From Gibbula magus (Eukaryota > Mollusca > Gastropoda > Trochida > Trochidae), in assembly GCA_936450465.1 (NCBI GenBank), contig OW388292.1, positions 7,769,756 to 7,833,755 of the forward strand: DNA of 64,000 nucleotides. Reading direction: 5' to 3'. Position 1 is the first letter of the stretch. Each line of letters opens with the position of its first letter. Under the pieces are notes generated by a model that had not been told where the DNA came from, did not search any database, and worked only from the letters and a program-made list of their open reading frames with translations. Positions 22,899 to 33,279 of this stretch are shown here, one piece after another. The position numbers and the translations under genes are program-made.

Positions 22899-24124
22899 AG
22901 CTCATCAGGCCTGAAAGGCCCGATGGGCTTATGGCATGGCATGTCGTCCGGCGTCCGTCCATCCATCCGTCTGTCCGTCCATCCGTCCGTAAACTTTTCG
23001 CTTTTTCGACTTCTTCTCCAGAACCAATAACTCCACAAAGCTGAAATTTTATGTGCAGACTCCTTGGCTAATGGGGATTCTAAATTGTAGATTTAATGAC
23101 CCCGTGACCCCAAATGGGGTCACAGGGGTCACATCCTTAAACACCTATTTTCATCTTCTTCTCCAGTTCCAAAAGTTCTAGAGAGCTGACTAGTTGTGTG
23201 CAGACTCCTTGGATAATGGGGATTCTAAATTGTAGATTTCTTGACCCCGTGACCCCAAATGGTGTCACAGGGGTCACATCCTTAAAAACCTATTTTCATC
23301 TTCTTCTCCAGTTCCAAAAGGTCTAGAGAGCTGAAAAGTTGTGTGCATACTCCTTGGGTAATGGGGATTCTAAATTGTAGATTTCTTGACCCCGTGACCC
23401 CAAATGGTGTCACAGGGGTCACATCCTTAAAAACCTATTTTCATCTTCTTCTCCTGTTCCAAAAGGTCTAGAGAGCTGAAAAGTTTAGTGCATACTTCTT
23501 GGGTAATGGGGATTCTAAATTGTAGATTTCGTGACCCCATGACCCCAAATGGGGTCACAGGGGTCACATCCTTAAAAACCTATTTTCATCTTCTTCTCCA
23601 GTTCCAAAAGGTCTAGAGAGCTGAAAAGTTGTGTGCAGACTCCTTGGCCAATGGGGATTCTAAATTGTAGATTTCGTGACCCCATGACCCCAAATGGGGT
23701 CACAGGGGTCACATCCTTAAAAACCTATTGTTATCTTCTTCTCCAGTTCCAAAAGGTCTAGAGAGCTGTAAAGTTGTGTGCAGACTCCTTGGCCAATGGG
23801 GATTCTAAATTGTAGATTTTGTGACCCTGTGACCCCAATCTTGGTCACGGGTCATGACCCAAAAACCTATTTTCATCTTCTTCTTCTCCAGTTTATATGT
23901 AAAGCTCTAGAAAGATGAAATGTTGTGTAGAGATTCTTTGGTCAAAGGTGATTCTTAATTGTAGGATTGGTGACCCTGTGACTCCAAATGTGGGTCACAG
24001 GGGTCATGATCTTATACCAATATTATTTTGCTTGTTAACAATGTATTACTTGAAATAACTTAGATATTCAACCTTAGATAAAAAATCATTAAAATTCTGA
24101 TGAGCTACAGAGCCCATGGCTCTA
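22899..24124 (+). mobile_element. Repeat family A copy (upstream partner of the duplication)
   Basis: It has the complete 5' end (AGCTCATCAGGCC) and 3' end (GAGCCCATGGCTCTA plus T6), with about eight monomers. Its 3' half, from about 23150, is nearly identical to 36060-36895. One monomer (about 121 bp, around 23290-23410) is absent from the second copy. This makes it one partner of the unequal crossover that duplicated the following 4.7 kb. Confidence 0.75.
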
Positions 24125-24297
24125 TTTTTTCATTTTTCAACAAATTTGCACTTGTGTTTATCAGGTTGTGAAATACATCAAAATATGACCTTCATTACTA
24201 TCTTTCAATTTGACTTAATTATGTATTAATAACATATATGTGTAAACACGAATATTCTCTCGAATTACGTTTCCACAAAAAATACCCCGATTGAACT

Positions 24298-24698
24298 AGG
24301 GCTGCAACGATTCACTACGATGTATCGAATATCGATACAATCTAAAGACATCGAAAATCGATTCATGATTCAAAATTTTGATTCGATTCACATTCATTTT
24401 TTTCATGCTAAAATAATAAAATGTCACCTGATTTTATTACAATTAGATCGTGAAATTGCATTTGCGAGCGATGATAAGTCACATGTGAACGGGAGACCAA
24501 GTTCAGTGTCTACAATATGTAATGTAGTCAATGATTGGTTTATATTCTCACCTGTGTGGCTTATACATTTCTCTTAGCAACGCCACATAGCAACGATCAA
24601 AATGGCGGATTTTTTTTTCTGTAGTGTTAAAATATGGAATCGAACTGTTAAAATAAAAAAATTGAATTAAATTTGTCTAGGTGAATTGTTGCAGCCCA
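24298..24698. mobile_element. hAT-like MITE
   Basis: The termini AGGGCTGCAACGATTCA and TGAATTGTTGCAGCCC are inverted repeats of the type common at hAT transposon ends. The 401-bp body contains an AT-rich part with (tcgat)-like repeats and no transposase. No clear 8-bp target duplication was found. An identical-looking copy sits at 37069-37469 through the segmental duplication. Confidence 0.6.
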
Positions 24699-24783
24699 CC
24701 TTTTAAATGTTATAAGTTTTGGAAAATAGTAAACTTTGACGGTCAGGAATCCTGACCAAGAGAGGTCCGTGAACCCAGGGATG

Positions 24784-25315
24784 ATAGCTCAATCCGATGG
24801 GCTTTATGGCATGGCCTCCGGTGTCCATCTGTCCGTCCATCCTTCTGTAAACTTTTAACATTTTCATTTTCTTCTCCAGATCTACTGGGTCTAGGGAGCT
24901 GAAATTTTGTGTATAAACTCCTGGGCCAATGGGAACACAGTGGCGCCAAATAAGGGCCTCACAGGCCATAACCTAAAAACCTATTTTCATCTTCTTCTTC
25001 AAAATGAAAAGATCAATAAGGCTGATATGTTCTTCATCAGAATGAAAAGACCTAGAAGTTAAAATGTTGTGTAGAGACTCTTTAGCCAATATGGGGACAC
25101 TAAATTGTAGATTTGGTGACCCTGGGGCCGCAAATAAGAGCCCCACAGGCCATTACCTAAACATTTATTTTAATCTTCTTCTCCAGAACAAAAAGATCTA
25201 GAAGGCTGTAATATCGTGTGCAGACTCTTTAGCCAATTGGAATTCTAAATGGCCATGGCCTAAAAACCTAGTTTCATCTTCCTCTCTGGAATAAGAGGCC
25301 TAGAAAGCTGTAATA
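24784..25315 (+). mobile_element. Diverged family A relative
   Basis: It contains gatgggctttatggcatggc, tctgtccgtcc and four degenerate monomers (tctaaattgtagatttggtg) without the terminal hairpin. It is an older subfamily of the same element type. Confidence 0.55.
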
Positions 25316-25320
25316 TTGTC

Positions 25321-25860
25321 CCTCATTGTGAGTCAAGTACTTGATGATGTCATCATTGTGAGTCATGTACTTGATGATGTCAGCATTGTGAGTCAAGTAC
25401 TTGATGATGTCAGCATTGTGAGTCAAGTACTTGATGATGTCAGCATTGTGAGTCAAGTACTTGATGATGTCAGCATTGTGAGTCAAGTACTTGATGATGT
25501 CAGCATTGTGAGTCATGTACTTGATGATGTCACTATTGTGAGTCAAGTACTTGAAGATGTCAGCATTGTGAGTCATGTAGGTGATGATGTCAGCATTGTG
25601 AGTCAAGTACTTGATGATGTCAGCATTGTGAGTCAAGTACTTGATGATGTCAGCATTGTGAGTCAAGTACTTGATGATGTCAGCATTGTGAGTCAAGTAC
25701 TTCATGATGTCAGCATTGTGAGTCATGTACTTGATGAAGTCAGCATTGTGAGTCAAGTACTTGAAGATGTCAGCATTGTGAGTCAAGTACTTGATGATGT
25801 CAGCATTGTGAGTCAAGTACTTGATGATGTCAGCATTGTGAGTTGTGTAGTTGATGATAC
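25321..25860. repeat. 30-bp minisatellite, 18 units (copy 1)
   Basis: The unit is cattgtgagtcaagtacttg followed by atgatgtcag, repeated 18 times with few variants. The unit length is a multiple of three and lacks stop codons in one frame of each strand, so long open frames appear on both strands (VLDDVSIVSQ-type and ADIIKYLTHN-type repeats). I read these as by-products rather than genes. Almost every unit contains TGAGTCA, an AP-1 consensus, and GTGAGT, a donor-like hexamer. It ends 85 bp before the exon acceptor. Confidence 0.92.
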
Positions 25861-25945
25861 CATGCCATTGTACAAATCCACTGTCAAAACATTGTCTCCT
25901 ATGATATATTGTGTGATTTTGATGATAAAAGTCATTTTTTTGCAG

Positions 25946-26014
25946 AGAAAACTTCAGAAAGTGGTCCAAATGCTCATGTTAACACAACAAAGTCAGGAGG
26001 AAAAGAAATGAAAA
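25946..26014 (+). CDS. Host gene exon, duplicate copy 1 (69 bp, phase 1-1)
   Basis: The acceptor is ttttttgcag and the donor is A|GTGAGT. Taking G from the preceding exon it reads EKTSESGPNAHVNTTKSGGK and continues EMK, leaving one base. It is identical base for base to 38717-38785. Because it is symmetric (69 bp, phase 1-1), having both copies adds 23 residues without a frame change. Confidence 0.75.
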
Positions 26015-26126
26015 GTGAGTAAAATAGATCCAATGAATACGAGTGTGTGATATCAAAGTCCAGACTAATCAATAGTTATTGTTCATTTAGGCTTAATGAC
26101 TGTATACTTGTAAATAATCATCTTTT

Positions 26127-26560
26127 TATACCCCCGCTACGAAGTAGTCGGGGGTATATAGCGGTCAGCACGTCCGTCCGGTTTTTATTCTGCTCATAAT
26201 TCTGAAACCAGTCGCTCAAATTTTACGAAACTTGATATGTACAATCACCATGATGTGTACATCTGCCTTTTGTATGTTTCATACCCTAATTTGCATAATT
26301 TATGCAAATTTTCTCCGTTTTGGACTTTGCCATTCACAGTTTTTGTTCCACTCATAACTCAAATACTAATTGTTCAAATGTCTTGTAACTTGATACATAT
26401 AATCACCACGATGTGTACATCTGCCTTTTGTATGTTTCATACCCTCATTTGCATAATTTATGCAAATTTTCTCTGTTTTTGACTTAACCATTCACACTTT
26501 TTGTTCCACTCATAACTCTGAAACCAGTTGTTCAAATGTTACGAAACTTAAAAATGAAAT
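26127..26560 (+). mobile_element. Repeat family C with tandem monomers (copy 1)
   Basis: It starts with a hairpin (taccccc and gggggta around gctacgaagtagt), then gcggtcagcacgtccgtccg and almost three monomers of about 158 bp. Each monomer has gatgtgtacatctgcctttt and the palindrome ATTTGCATAATTTATGCAAAT-type (26289-26309, 26447-26467). Non-coding. Confidence 0.6.
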
Positions 26561-26799
26561 GAAACGAACTTAAGAAAATTTGAATATCAAATCTGTGCTG
26601 TAAAATGATTGAAGACAAAGACAGATATATATGTTTGCTATTCATAATTGAAAATTGTAAATGTTTCAATAGTCAGAAATCAGGGAATTTGAACATGAAG
26701 AAACCAATGTGATTTCCAAAAAAGAAAAATAGTTTCATTTGACTAGAAAGCCTTGTGAACAACAAACAAATTATTGTTGATTTGAAAATTTTCATTTTT

Positions 26800-27290
26800 A
26801 GCTCATCTGCCTGAAAGGCCCGATGGGCTTATTGCATGGCATGGCATGGCATGGCATGGCGTCCGGCATCCGTCAGTCTGTCCATCTGTAAACTTTTCGC
26901 TTTTTCGATTTCTACTCTTGAATCAATAACTGTAGAGAACTGAAATTTTATGTGCAGACTCCTTGGCCAATGGGGATTCTTAATTGTAGATTTGGTGACC
27001 CAATGACCCCAAATAAAGTCACAGGGGTCACAACCTTAAAAACATGTTTTCATCTTCTTCTCTAGTACCAAAAGGTCTAGAAAGCTGAAATGTTGTGTAT
27101 ACAGACTCTTTGTCAAATAGCATACTTAATTGTAGATTATGTGACCCCATGTCCCCAAATAGGGTCACAAGGGTCAGAACCCTAAAAAACTGTTTTCATC
27201 TTCTTCTCCAGTAAGAAAAGCTCTAGAACAAGCTGAGAAAATTTATTATAACAATACAAATCCTGATGAGCTACATAGCCCATGGTTCTA
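26800..27290 (+). mobile_element. Short family A copy interrupted at its 3' T-run by DIRS-C
   Basis: It runs AGCTCATCTGCCTGAAAGGC through (catgg)n and two to three monomers to CCTGATGAGCTACATAGCCC and ATGGTTCTA. DIRS-C starts four Ts later. The matching copy at 39571-40056 is uninterrupted and has one fewer atggc unit. Confidence 0.75.
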
Positions 27291-27294
27291 TTTT

Positions 27295-27471
27295 AATTAT
27301 TGCGTAAACTATCCCTCTAGATTGAGTTGCCTACATCTCCAAGTCTGGAGAGGTTATACAGAGTAAAAAAATAAAATTTTATGTGGTGTGTGTGTGTTGT
27401 TCTTTCCCTGAGTTATCTCCCCTGGCTGAATTATCTTCCCCTGTCAACCGGATGTTTACCTCATTCTATTC
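27295..27471 (+). repeat. DIRS-C left terminal repeat
   Basis: From about 27315 to 27471 it is the reverse complement of 35143-35300, with only small differences such as the length of a (tg)n run. The outermost 20 bp (27295-27314) are unique to the left end and reappear, complemented, in the ICR. Confidence 0.88.
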
Positions 27472-27691
27472 TCTGTATGGACTGGGTAGAGGTTCACTGA
27501 GTGAGAGAGTAAATTTTTTTCTGTCTTCTTGAGTCTCCCTTTGGGATTTCACTTGAAGAGTTTCTGGTTTCATCCTTGTGTCATTCTGCTTTGGATTTCA
27601 AGTGGATTCAACTGGGTGAGATCGTTTTTGATTTACCTTGTGTGTGAAAAAATTATCCTTCAACTTTCCCGCCATTTTTCATTCATCCAAG

Positions 27692-29785
27692 ATGTCTGCC
27701 AATCAAAACAAGTGTTTAACCTGTCAGAAGTATTTACATAAGGGGGATCCCCATTCATCATGCTATGCTTGCTTTAAGGATCTACCTTGCTTGTTTGACT
27801 CTAGATGTTTGTTGTGTAAAGACTTGCCTGATAAACTTTGGATTGAAATGAACCAACTTAGATCTAAGCCTAAGACCCCTAAGAGGAAGAAGGACTCAGA
27901 TTCGTCTGTTAGCAAGAGATCGAGATCTGTCACCCCCACTCTTGATAAACCCTCCTCTGAACTATCAGAATTAAAAGCTATGTTAGTGGCTTTAGCTACT
28001 TCTGTTTCTTCTATCAAGGAGACGAATGAGAAGAAGTTGAGGAGATAGAGGCCAAGTTGGCAGAGCCGTCGGTAGCAGGCCGCGGTTCTGATCATCTTGG
28101 GACCGTTGGGTCCAGTTCCCCACCTCCGAAAGTGGACAGTGGACAAGGAATGGGGACTGCCTGCCGTTGGTTCGGGCCGCGGGTCGCGCGGGGAGCGCAT
28201 TAAGACCCAAAACCCAACCACGGTCATCACCACCCAGCCAGGCGACTCGGTCGGGGACGGTGTCTCAGTCCCTCACGGGACAGGGACTCCCCCGACCAAT
28301 CCTGGCCTGGGTGGCGGGGAATCCAACGCTAAGGTCGGAGCACGGGTTTCCCGGGCCAGAGGGGAAGCCACGGTGTCCACGGACGCACGGGCTAACCGTG
28401 GCAAGACAACTGGGCCGGCTCTTACCGTCACGCGTCCCGTTAGCACGGGCGACACGGACAAAGCCACTCAGTCTGTTGAGCCGCTGGCCGACCGAGGCGG
28501 GAGTACTCACGTGCCCCAGCAGGTCGATCCCGTTAAGCCAAGCGTTAGCACGTGCGGCACGGGCAACCTAGCGGATGGTGACTGGGACCAAAGCCAGCTA
28601 CCTAACGGTGCAGCTGACTTGGTTGATGTCAACAGGCCACCTTTCATACCTATCCTGACTCAGCCTCTACATGTGTCTACCAGTACGGACTCTGTTGATG
28701 TGTCAGTCTTTGATCATGAGGGCCAACTAATTATTAAATCGGATTGTCAAGCTGCCGACTTAGTTCCGGAATGGTCTTTTGTAGACAAGTTGGACTCTGT
28801 GCATCACCTCAAACCGTCAACTATGCCAATTTCCACGGAGCAATTGGAAGTTACTAAACCGGACGAACTTGGGAATTCGGGACTGCTTCCAACCCCTAAG
28901 ATTCCTAAATTATCTCTGCCTCATTCTACTGTTGTGAAGACAGCTTTTTCGTCAGTAAATGAGAGGATCACTCCCAACCTTCCTTCGCATTTAGCCAAGT
29001 CTAAGTCAAGGTTACCTTATGTTATTCACAACCGATACATGTCTACCGGTCTTCCCGCCTTGGACCAAGAATTCGATAGACTTAACCCTCGACCTGCCAG
29101 TGTGAATACCAAACCGATGCCTAGGTCTGACATTTTGGAAATGGATGCGAATGCCAGATTTTCCATGGACACTCTCTCGTACATCAACTGGTTCTGTGCT
29201 GGTATTAGAGAGTTAATCCCTCCCAAGTTTGCTTCCTATGAGGGCATTTCTCCAGATACGCTAGTGACCATGAGGGCTGACGACGCCGCGATGGCTCATG
29301 GTTTCCTGGATAGTATCTTTTTAGCTTCCCAAGATTTAGCAAGTGCATCGGCTAACACGATTGCCAAATCTGTTCTCCACGAAAGGGACTTCCAACTTTC
29401 TCGTGTTCGAGACTTGCCACAAGATGTGAGAGATTCCTTGATGTCTCAGCCAGTGCAATCCCCCACCTTGTTTAATGGAACCTGCATAGAAGCGAGCGCC
29501 ACGCAGGAGACCATGACTACTAAGAGCCTGAACCTTAAACTTTCGCAAGCGCTGTTAAACAAGGGCAAGTTTAACGAATCCCGTAGGGGGAACGGGGGTT
29601 CCAGGGCTCCCCCCAAGCAGTCGTATGCCAAGCCGTCGGCTCCACCAGCGCCTACTAAGAACTACTTTCAAAGTAAAGGGGACAACCGGGACAACCAGCC
29701 GGTACCCAACAGAGACCAAGCTAGACAACAGCAGACCAGGGGTCAGTCTAGGGGTCGCTTCCACAAGGGTCAACAGCGACGGTGA
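27692..29785 (+). pseudogene. DIRS-C gag-like gene with two frameshifts
   Basis: The ATG at 27692 starts MSANQNKCLTCQKYLHKGDP, a Cys/His cluster (CLTC, H, CYAC, CLLC) like other DIRS Gag N-termini. Frame 2 runs into TAG at 28046. The coding frame continues as EEIEAKLAEPSVAGRGSD in frame 1 from about 28039 and returns to frame 2 between 28150 and 28199, before a frame-1 stop at 28201. After that it is open to 29783-29785, passing FSMDTLSYINWFCAGIRELI and ending in a basic tail (RGQSRGRFHKGQQRR). Two compensating indels within 160 bp suggest either mutation or assembly error. The predicted role is packaging element RNA. Confidence 0.78.
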
Positions 29786-31925
29786 CTCGTCCGTCCCTCC
29801 CGTTCTGTCTCCCCCCTTACGGCCGCTTCCGTCCTCCGACATGATTTTGAATTGCGAGTTCCCCCAACCGACCTCCCCCTCCCCAGTGGGAGGCCGCCTG
29901 ATGTCATACCACCGCAACTGGGGAATCATCACACAGGATCCATGGATTCTTTCGGTGATATCAGAGGGTTATCGTCTCCAGTGGAACTTTGTACCTCCAC
30001 TTACGGCAATTCCACAAGGGAAACGCTTCTTCCTAAAGGGACCCAAACTAGATGCCGCTCTCGTTGCTATAGAGCTACTCTTAGAAAAAGGCGCCGTCAC
30101 AGAGCTAGACCCTTCAGACAGCTCGGAGGGGTTCTACTCACCAGTCTTCCTGGTACCCAAGAAGGACTGCAAAGATATGAGGATGATAATAGACTTAAAG
30201 GTGCTCAACAAGTCATTTCTCAAAAGGCCACCCAAGTTTACGATGGACTCTCTCAGGGCCATTCGCAAGCTGATTCAGCCTCAGTCTCTGTTTGCAAGCC
30301 TGGATTTAAAAGACGCTTATCTCCATGTTCCGATTCATCAGAGCTCCAGGAAGTTCCTCAGATTCAGTGTGAACGGCCGCCGGTTCCAATTCAAAGTGCT
30401 ACCGTTTGGTATTTCCGTCGCCCCCTGGCTATTCACTATGATCATGGCTCCCGTGCTACAGTTTCTGCATCTGAAACAAGTGTTCATTCACGGCTATCTC
30501 GACGACTTTCTACTGCGTCATCAGCTACCAGAGGTATTGAGACTCCACCTAGACTTCGTGGCTCACGTATTCAGCCATTTGGGTTGGGTCATTCATCCAG
30601 GAAAATCAGAACTCACGCCTACATATCGCATAAGGTTTCTAGGCGCCATGCTGGACTCCTCTATGTCAATGACCTGGCCAACAGAAGATCGATGGACAGG
30701 AGCACAGTCATTGATTGCTCAACTAACAGACGGGAAACCCCACACGCTCAGGAAGTGGATGTCTCTAGCGGGCTCTCTTACGTCAATGCAGGACTTTACT
30801 CAGAGAGGAAGGCTGAATCTGAGACACCTTCAGTCCTGGATAAACGAGCATCGGAATCTAGAACTTTCACACTTGATCTCCCCCACTCAACAAGTGCTGT
30901 ACGAGATACAATGGTGGACACTCAGAACACATGTCATGACAGGCTGCCCGTTCGTGTTGCCGACACCAACTCAGACCATTTATACCGACGCCTCCAATCT
31001 GGACTGGGGTGCTCACTGCAACGACCTTCAAGTCAAGGGCACTTGGACTCAGTTGGAATCACAGTTTCATATCAACCATCTGGAACTTCTAGCAGTGATA
31101 CGGGCTCTTACCCATTGGAGGTTTCTTCTGTCTCACACCAGCGTAGTGGTTGCCACAGACAACTCGACAGTGGTAGCCTATATCAACAAACAAGGGGGCA
31201 CCAGATCTCCTTCCCTAATGCAGAGCACAAGAGATCTTTACCACCTAGTCGATTCTCTTCAGATGTCTATTCAAGCGAGACATATTCCGGGCAAGCTGAA
31301 TTTTCTCGCGGATTCACTTTCCAGAACGAATCAAGTAGTGTCCTCGGAATGGACTGTGCATCAGAGTGTCATAGATCTCATAGAGGACAGATGGGAACGT
31401 CCACAGATAGATCTTTTTGCAACAGCTCTCAACTATCGACTTCCCAAGTACATCAGTCCAGTGCCCGACCCTCAAGCTCTAGCAGTGGATGCTCTATCTT
31501 ATCCGTGGGACAATCTCTTGGCTTATGCCTTCCCTCCGTTCAAGTTAATCCCGGACGTGCTAAGCAAGATCAGGAGACATCAATGTACCCTATTCTTGGT
31601 AGCCCCCTTCTGGCCCAAGAGACCATGGTTCCCGTCGCTTCTGGATCTAGCGTCAGATCCCCCACTACGTCTTCCACTGTGGCCCAATCTTCTGCAACAG
31701 CCACTTTGGCAACCCCACAACGTCAACTTGCAAGCATTCAACCTTCACGTTTGGCGCATATCGAGCAGTCCCTACAGCAGAAAGGGTTCGCCAAGGACAC
31801 TAGCTCAGCTATTACCAAATCTATCAGACCATCAACTTCTGCACTATACGACAACAAATGGGATAGATTCCAGCTCTGGAGACGAGAGCACCAGTTATCC
31901 CTCGTCCCCCTCTCCATCCCCATAA
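29625..31925 (+). CDS. DIRS-C reverse transcriptase / RNase H / Dam-like methyltransferase polyprotein (766 aa)
   Basis: RT spans about residues 100-300, with SLDLKDAYLHV (catalytic D227), VLPFGISVAPWLF and YLDDF (D293, D294). RNase H spans about 450-565, with TDAS (D455), E487 in HLELLAV, TDNS (D512) and ADSLSR (D563). A Dam-like domain follows at about 590-670 (DLFATALNYRLPKY, VDAL, FPPF, APFWPKRPW). All catalytic residues are present and the frame is intact. The first ATG (29625) overlaps gag by 161 bp in another frame, and the true start could be further in. The recombinase frame overlaps throughout its 3' part. The encoded enzyme copies element RNA into DNA. Confidence 0.9.
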   Translation: MPSRRLHQRLLRTTFKVKGTTGTTSRYPTETKLDNSRPGVSLGVASTRVNSDGDSSVPPVLSPPLRPLPSSDMILNCEFPQPTSPSPVGGRLMSYHRNWGIITQDPWILSVISEGYRLQWNFVPPLTAIPQGKRFFLKGPKLDAALVAIELLLEKGAVTELDPSDSSEGFYSPVFLVPKKDCKDMRMIIDLKVLNKSFLKRPPKFTMDSLRAIRKLIQPQSLFASLDLKDAYLHVPIHQSSRKFLRFSVNGRRFQFKVLPFGISVAPWLFTMIMAPVLQFLHLKQVFIHGYLDDFLLRHQLPEVLRLHLDFVAHVFSHLGWVIHPGKSELTPTYRIRFLGAMLDSSMSMTWPTEDRWTGAQSLIAQLTDGKPHTLRKWMSLAGSLTSMQDFTQRGRLNLRHLQSWINEHRNLELSHLISPTQQVLYEIQWWTLRTHVMTGCPFVLPTPTQTIYTDASNLDWGAHCNDLQVKGTWTQLESQFHINHLELLAVIRALTHWRFLLSHTSVVVATDNSTVVAYINKQGGTRSPSLMQSTRDLYHLVDSLQMSIQARHIPGKLNFLADSLSRTNQVVSSEWTVHQSVIDLIEDRWERPQIDLFATALNYRLPKYISPVPDPQALAVDALSYPWDNLLAYAFPPFKLIPDVLSKIRRHQCTLFLVAPFWPKRPWFPSLLDLASDPPLRLPLWPNLLQQPLWQPHNVNLQAFNLHVWRISSSPYSRKGSPRTLAQLLPNLSDHQLLHYTTTNGIDSSSGDESTSYPSSPSPSP

Positions 31926-32815
31926 TCGCAGATTTTCTAAATCATCTTCGCAAGGACTGTAACCTCAAGGCAGGTACCATAGAAGGCTACAGATCTGCTA
32001 TTGCCTCTGTTACGGATCTAGAGGGTCTCTCTGTTGGCTCAGACGTTCCCCTAACCAAGTTGATCAGATCTTTCAAGTTGCAAGACATCAGATCTCCGTC
32101 AATTTTCCCCAAGTGGGATTTAGTTCTGGTTCTCAAATCGCTTCAGCAACCTCCTTACGAACCTCTGAACTCTACATCACTAAAGTTTTTATCCTGGAAA
32201 ACTGCATTTCTTATAGCCTTTGCGTCGGCTGCAAGAGTGTCTGAGTTACATGCCATAGACGCGTCATCTGTTGCCTTCTCCGAGCATTACAAGTTTGTAT
32301 CTTTTAGAGCAATCCCAGAGTTCCTTGCCAAAAACCAATCAACAGCAGCAGGCCCCCTGGGTACCAGGGTATACTCCATCCCAGCGCTCCCAAGACCCAA
32401 TGGGAAACTAGACAAGAATCCCCTTTTGTGCCCAGTTAGAGCCTTACGCTGGTATCTAGAGAGAACACAAACTTTCAGGAAAAAGCGAAGAAGACTATTT
32501 CTATCCTGCAAGCAAGCTATGGAGTCAGAAATATCCAAGAACACTATCGCTTCATGGTTGAGAAAGACTATTGTGCTAGCGTATTCCAATGCGGAGTTCT
32601 CTGAAGCAGAATCTACTTACTCTCCTCACGAAATTTGAGCTCTCTCTACCTCCCTGGCCGCCTGGAAGTCAGTGTCAGTTGACCAGGTCGTTGCTTCGTG
32701 CCAGTGGAAGTCCTCCTCAGCTTTCACCAGAGCTTACCTAAGAGACGTAGCCCCAATGATTGGGGGCCTATCGTCCCTGGGGCCCTTGGTGGCGGCTCAG
32801 CACCTCTCTGCTTGA
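29852..32815 (+). pseudogene. DIRS-C tyrosine recombinase, TGA at the HxxR arginine
   Basis: The recognisable recombinase begins near 31730 (LAHIEQSLQQKGFAKDTSSA, LYDNKWDRF) and contains the first catalytic Arg in SAARVSEL (codon 32234-32236). At HEI the next codon, which should be the second Arg of HxxR, is TGA (32636-32638). The frame then stays open through W (32705-32707) and the nucleophilic Tyr in AYLRDV (32735-32737) to TGA 32813-32815. A single CGA-to-TGA transition explains the lesion. The frame is also open upstream to 29852, overlapping RT for about 2 kb; whether that part is translated is unknown. The enzyme would integrate the circular DNA. Confidence 0.85.
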
Positions 32816-33279
32816 CCCCCTCCCCAGGGAAAAAAGGGGGGGGGGGGGAGTGACCCGGGGATAGTGTCCAGCCTCTAGCTGTCCTCGGAAAGTGGTGACT
32901 TCTATTCCATTAGAAGGTGGGCATATTCAAAGACCTAATTATTATTGTACCAAATATCCCGTTAGGGGAAGTATTATCAGTCTCTAAGTGAGCTAAGGTT
33001 GGTGAGATACGGCAACGAATCGTATTTCCCCCTAAGTGAGACGTGTCTGGTTTATGATTTTACCGATCCAAGTGTAGGAATAACGGTAAATTCCTGAGTA
33101 TTATCGGCTATTTTCGTGAATATAACGGTAAATTTGAGGAAATTCCCGCAAATATTATCAAAAGTCACTCTTAGCCTGAATTCCTTATCTGAGTCAAGGA
33201 ATAACGGTAAATTATGTCCGATTACCTCGGAATTTTACGTAAAATAGAATATTTTATACCAAAATAGACCTTATTTTAA
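32816..33279 (+). other. DIRS-C 3' untranslated region, part 1
   Basis: It starts with a G14 run near 32837, then AT-rich DNA with repeated ataacggtaaatt motifs (33076, 33121, 33199). No open frame. Confidence 0.6.

Noticed and set aside
24320..24577. 85-codon plus-strand frame, repeated at 37091-37348
   Set aside because: Lies wholly inside a hAT-like MITE; no transposase motif.
25321..25860. Possible CRISPR array (regular 30-bp repeats)
   Set aside because: The units are directly head to tail with no unique spacers, and the genome is eukaryotic.
25274..26011. Long open frames on both strands (231 codons each) over the 30-bp repeat, and again at 38045-38782
   Set aside because: The repeat unit is divisible by three and lacks stops in one frame per strand, so open frames arise automatically. 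No start context or conserved domain, and the real exon lies in the flank.
27287..27298. Target-site duplication TTTT flanking DIRS-C
   Set aside because: The empty site has eight Ts, so four on each side are the split target, not a duplication.
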